DNA of 64,000 nucleotides, taken from Lysobacteraceae bacterium 2PB. GTDB lineage: Bacteria; Pseudomonadota; Gammaproteobacteria; Xanthomonadales; Xanthomonadaceae. A model generated the notes under the pieces. It was given only the letters and a program-made list of their open reading frames with translations. It was not told the origin of the DNA and did no database searches. Location: NCBI GenBank assembly GCA_005502915.1, contig SCMT01000004.1, forward strand, positions 124,001 through 188,000, in the 5' to 3' direction. The position numbers and the translations under genes are program-made. Below, piece by piece: positions 62,013-64,000 of this stretch. Position 1 is the first letter of the stretch, and each line of letters starts with the position of its first letter.

Positions 62013-64000
62013 ATGCATCGACTGCTCCTCGCCCTGTGCTGCGCCACCGGCCTGTTCGCCGCGACGCCGATCCTCGCCGCGTCGCCGGCCGCCGCGCCCA
62101 AGCCGGCATCCGCATCGACACCCGCCGCCAGCTTCGCCGCCGTCGATGCCGATCGCAGCAGCGGCCGCGTCCGCATCGACCTCGCCACCGTGCCTCGCGA
62201 ATTCCTGATGGTCGCCACGCTCGAGCGCGCCATCGGCTCCAACGACATCGGCCTGGATCGCGCGCAGAACGTCGATCCTCTGCTGGTCGAATTCCGTCGC
62301 GCCGGCAAGCGCGTGCTGCTGGTGCAGAAGAACATGCGCTTCGTCGCGCGCTCGGCCGATGCCGACGAAGCCGCGGCCACGCGCGACGCCTTCGCTGAAT
62401 CGGTCGTCTGGTCCGGCGAGATCGCGACCGATGCGGCCGGTCGCCAGTGGCTCGACATCGGCGGCCTGCTCGCCAGCGATCTGATCGGCGTCGCCGATCG
62501 CCTCGACGCGACGAAGCAGGGCAAGCATGCGCTCTCCGCCGAGCGCAGCGCCGTGCTCGCCGAAGACACCCGCGTGTTTCCCGACAATGCCGAATTCGCG
62601 GCGCTGCTCACCTTCACCGGCGAGGGGCAGGGCGGATTCGCGCGTCAGGCGGCCGCCGATGCCCGGCGCATCACCGTCAAGCAGCGCGTGAGCTTCGTGC
62701 GCCTGCCCGGCGCCGGCTACACGCCGCGCGCCTACCATCCCGGCTCCGGCGCCTACAGCCATGCCTTCTTCGATTTCGCGCAGCCGATCGATCGCAACCT
62801 CGAAGTGCGCCTGCAGCCGCGCTTCCGCTTGGAAAAGCTCGATCCAAATGCGCCGCGCAGCCGGGTGAAGAAGCCGATCGTGTTCTATCTCGATCGCGGC
62901 ACGCCCGAGCCGATACGCAGCGCGCTGCTCGAAGGCGCGAACTGGTGGAAGGCCGCGTTCGAATCCGCCGGCTACATCGATGCCTTCCGCGCCGAACTCG
63001 CGCCCGAAGGCATGTCGATGAGCGACGTGCGCTACAACACCATCACCTGGACGCATCGCGCCACGCGCGGCTGGTCCTACGGCGGTGGCCTCGTCGATCC
63101 GCGCACCGGCGAGATCATCAAGGGCTACGTGAACCTCGGCTCGCAGCGCGTGCGCCAGGACCTGCTGATCGCCGAGGGCCTGCTCGCGCCGCATCGTCCG
63201 GGTGCCGATCCTGCGCTGATGGAGGAAGCGAAGCGCATGGCGCTCGATCGCCTGAAGCAGCTCTCGGCGCATGAGGTCGGCCATGCGCTCGGCTTCGCGC
63301 ACAATTTCGCCGCCAGCCGCACCGGCGAGGGCTCGGTGCTGGATTATCCGCATCCGATGATCGCCCTCGGCGCCGACGGCCAGCCGCGCCTCGCGTCGGC
63401 CTATCGCACCGGGACCAGCGATTGGGACCATTTCCTCGTCGCGCACGGCTACGGCGAGTTTCCGGCGGACCGCGAGGCGGCGGAGCTGGCGCGGCTGCGC
63501 GCCGACATCGCGGCGAAGGGCTATGCCTACGTGTCCGATCCCGATGCGCGCGTCGGCGGCGACGTGCATGCCGAAGGCGTGCTGTGGGACATCCCCGGCG
63601 ACCCGCTCGACGGTCTCGACCACCTGCTGCGTGTGCGCAAGGCCGCGCTCGCGCGCTTCGCCGAAGGCGCGCTGCCGCCGGATCGCCAGGCCGGCGACGC
63701 CGAGCGCCGCCTCGTGCCGATCTACCTGCTGCACCGCTACCAGACCGAAGCCGCGATGCGCCTGCTCGGCGGCGGCGAATACCGGTACGGTCTGATCGGC
63801 GACAAGCCCGGCGGCGTGCGTGCCACCGACGGCGCGCGCCAGGCGAAGGCGCTGGCGGCCGCGTCGTCGCTGCTGTCGCTCGACGTGCTGTCGTTGCCGT
63901 CATCGGTGCTCGCCGTGCTGTCGCCGCCCTCGAACGAATATGCGCGCAGCGTCGAATACATCGACACGCGCATGGCGCCGGTGTTCGATCCCGTGCAGGC
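62013..64000 (+). CDS. Secreted zinc-dependent metalloprotease (DUF5117/DUF4953-type), 3' end beyond window
   Basis: The frame is open from ATG 62013 to the window end, giving 662 codons. It begins with a signal peptide (LLLALCCATGLFAATPILAA) and a DUF5117-like N-terminal region. A metzincin-type zinc site, HEVGHALGFAHN, lies at ~420-431. The downstream DWDHFLVAHGYG and GVLWDIPGDPLDGLDHLLRVRK are typical of the family, whose members run to about 800-900 residues. The native substrate is unknown. It follows the collagenase in the same orientation but behind its own terminator, so it is a separate transcript. Confidence 0.88.
   Translation, partial: MHRLLLALCCATGLFAATPILAASPAAAPKPASASTPAASFAAVDADRSSGRVRIDLATVPREFLMVATLERAIGSNDIGLDRAQNVDPLLVEFRRAGKRVLLVQKNMRFVARSADADEAAATRDAFAESVVWSGEIATDAAGRQWLDIGGLLASDLIGVADRLDATKQGKHALSAERSAVLAEDTRVFPDNAEFAALLTFTGEGQGGFARQAAADARRITVKQRVSFVRLPGAGYTPRAYHPGSGAYSHAFFDFAQPIDRNLEVRLQPRFRLEKLDPNAPRSRVKKPIVFYLDRGTPEPIRSALLEGANWWKAAFESAGYIDAFRAELAPEGMSMSDVRYNTITWTHRATRGWSYGGGLVDPRTGEIIKGYVNLGSQRVRQDLLIAEGLLAPHRPGADPALMEEAKRMALDRLKQLSAHEVGHALGFAHNFAASRTGEGSVLDYPHPMIALGADGQPRLASAYRTGTSDWDHFLVAHGYGEFPADREAAELARLRADIAAKGYAYVSDPDARVGGDVHAEGVLWDIPGDPLDGLDHLLRVRKAALARFAEGALPPDRQAGDAERRLVPIYLLHRYQTEAAMRLLGGGEYRYGLIGDKPGGVRATDGARQAKALAAASSLLSLDVLSLPSSVLAVLSPPSNEYARSVEYIDTRMAPVFDPVQ

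Overview
The window is high-GC, densely packed bacterial chromosome and reads as a gammaproteobacterium of the Xanthomonadaceae/Lysobacteraceae (Lysobacter, Luteimonas or a relative). That assignment is inferred from gene content and gene order: pilR-pilS next to sucC-sucD, an otsB-GH15-otsA operon, kup nested between ruvA and ruvB, tandem DUF3011 proteins, a TonB-dependent receptor, and secreted metalloproteases. No 16S rRNA is present to settle the genus. No prophage, transposase, integrase or CRISPR array was found.

Layout. 1-6.5 kb: a truncated ORF end, a type IV pilin accessory protein, the pilRS two-component system (leftward) and sucCD (rightward). 6.5-11 kb: a cobalamin riboswitch leader followed by class Ia ribonucleotide reductase nrdA-nrdB and a hotdog thioesterase. 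11-16 kb: nadE, a small unknown gene, bamD (leftward), rluD and pgeF. 16-20 kb: the overlapping leftward trehalose operon otsB-GH15-otsA. 20-26 kb: DUF4166, DCC-family and saccharopine-dehydrogenase-like genes, a TPR protein whose signal peptide looks frameshifted, and clpB behind a sigma-32-like promoter. 26-37 kb: a membrane EAL protein, yceH, a small secreted protein, a YbaL-type antiporter, a TonB-dependent receptor, the ABC-F protein YheS and a hemerythrin-domain protein.

37-56.7 kb carries the backbone fmdB-aspS-yebC-ruvC-ruvA-ruvB-ybgC-tolQRAB-pal-cpoB-queE-queC-tRNA-Lys. This order is also found in Pseudomonas, and it links translation, Holliday-junction resolution, envelope constriction (Tol-Pal) and queuosine synthesis. 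Extra genes sit at three points: a lipoprotein plus two DUF3011 proteins between fmdB and aspS, a GNAT/SGNH/lipase trio between aspS and yebC, and kup between ruvA and ruvB.

56.7-64 kb is accessory in character: an M24 peptidase behind an AT-rich palindromic operator, a 1000-residue M9 collagenase with PKD and PPC domains, and a metzincin-type metalloprotease that runs off the window. This fits a protein-degrading lifestyle.

The strongest non-coding features are the B12 riboswitch upstream of nrdAB, with visible mutually exclusive pairings and a hairpin over the nrdA Shine-Dalgarno; the clpB heat-shock promoter; several REP/MITE-like palindromes; and candidate leaderless starts at ruvB and queE. 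I did not find a clearly new multi-gene system. The most novel-looking material is the tandem DUF3011 pair, the DUF4166/DCC/dehydrogenase group, and the riboswitch leader.
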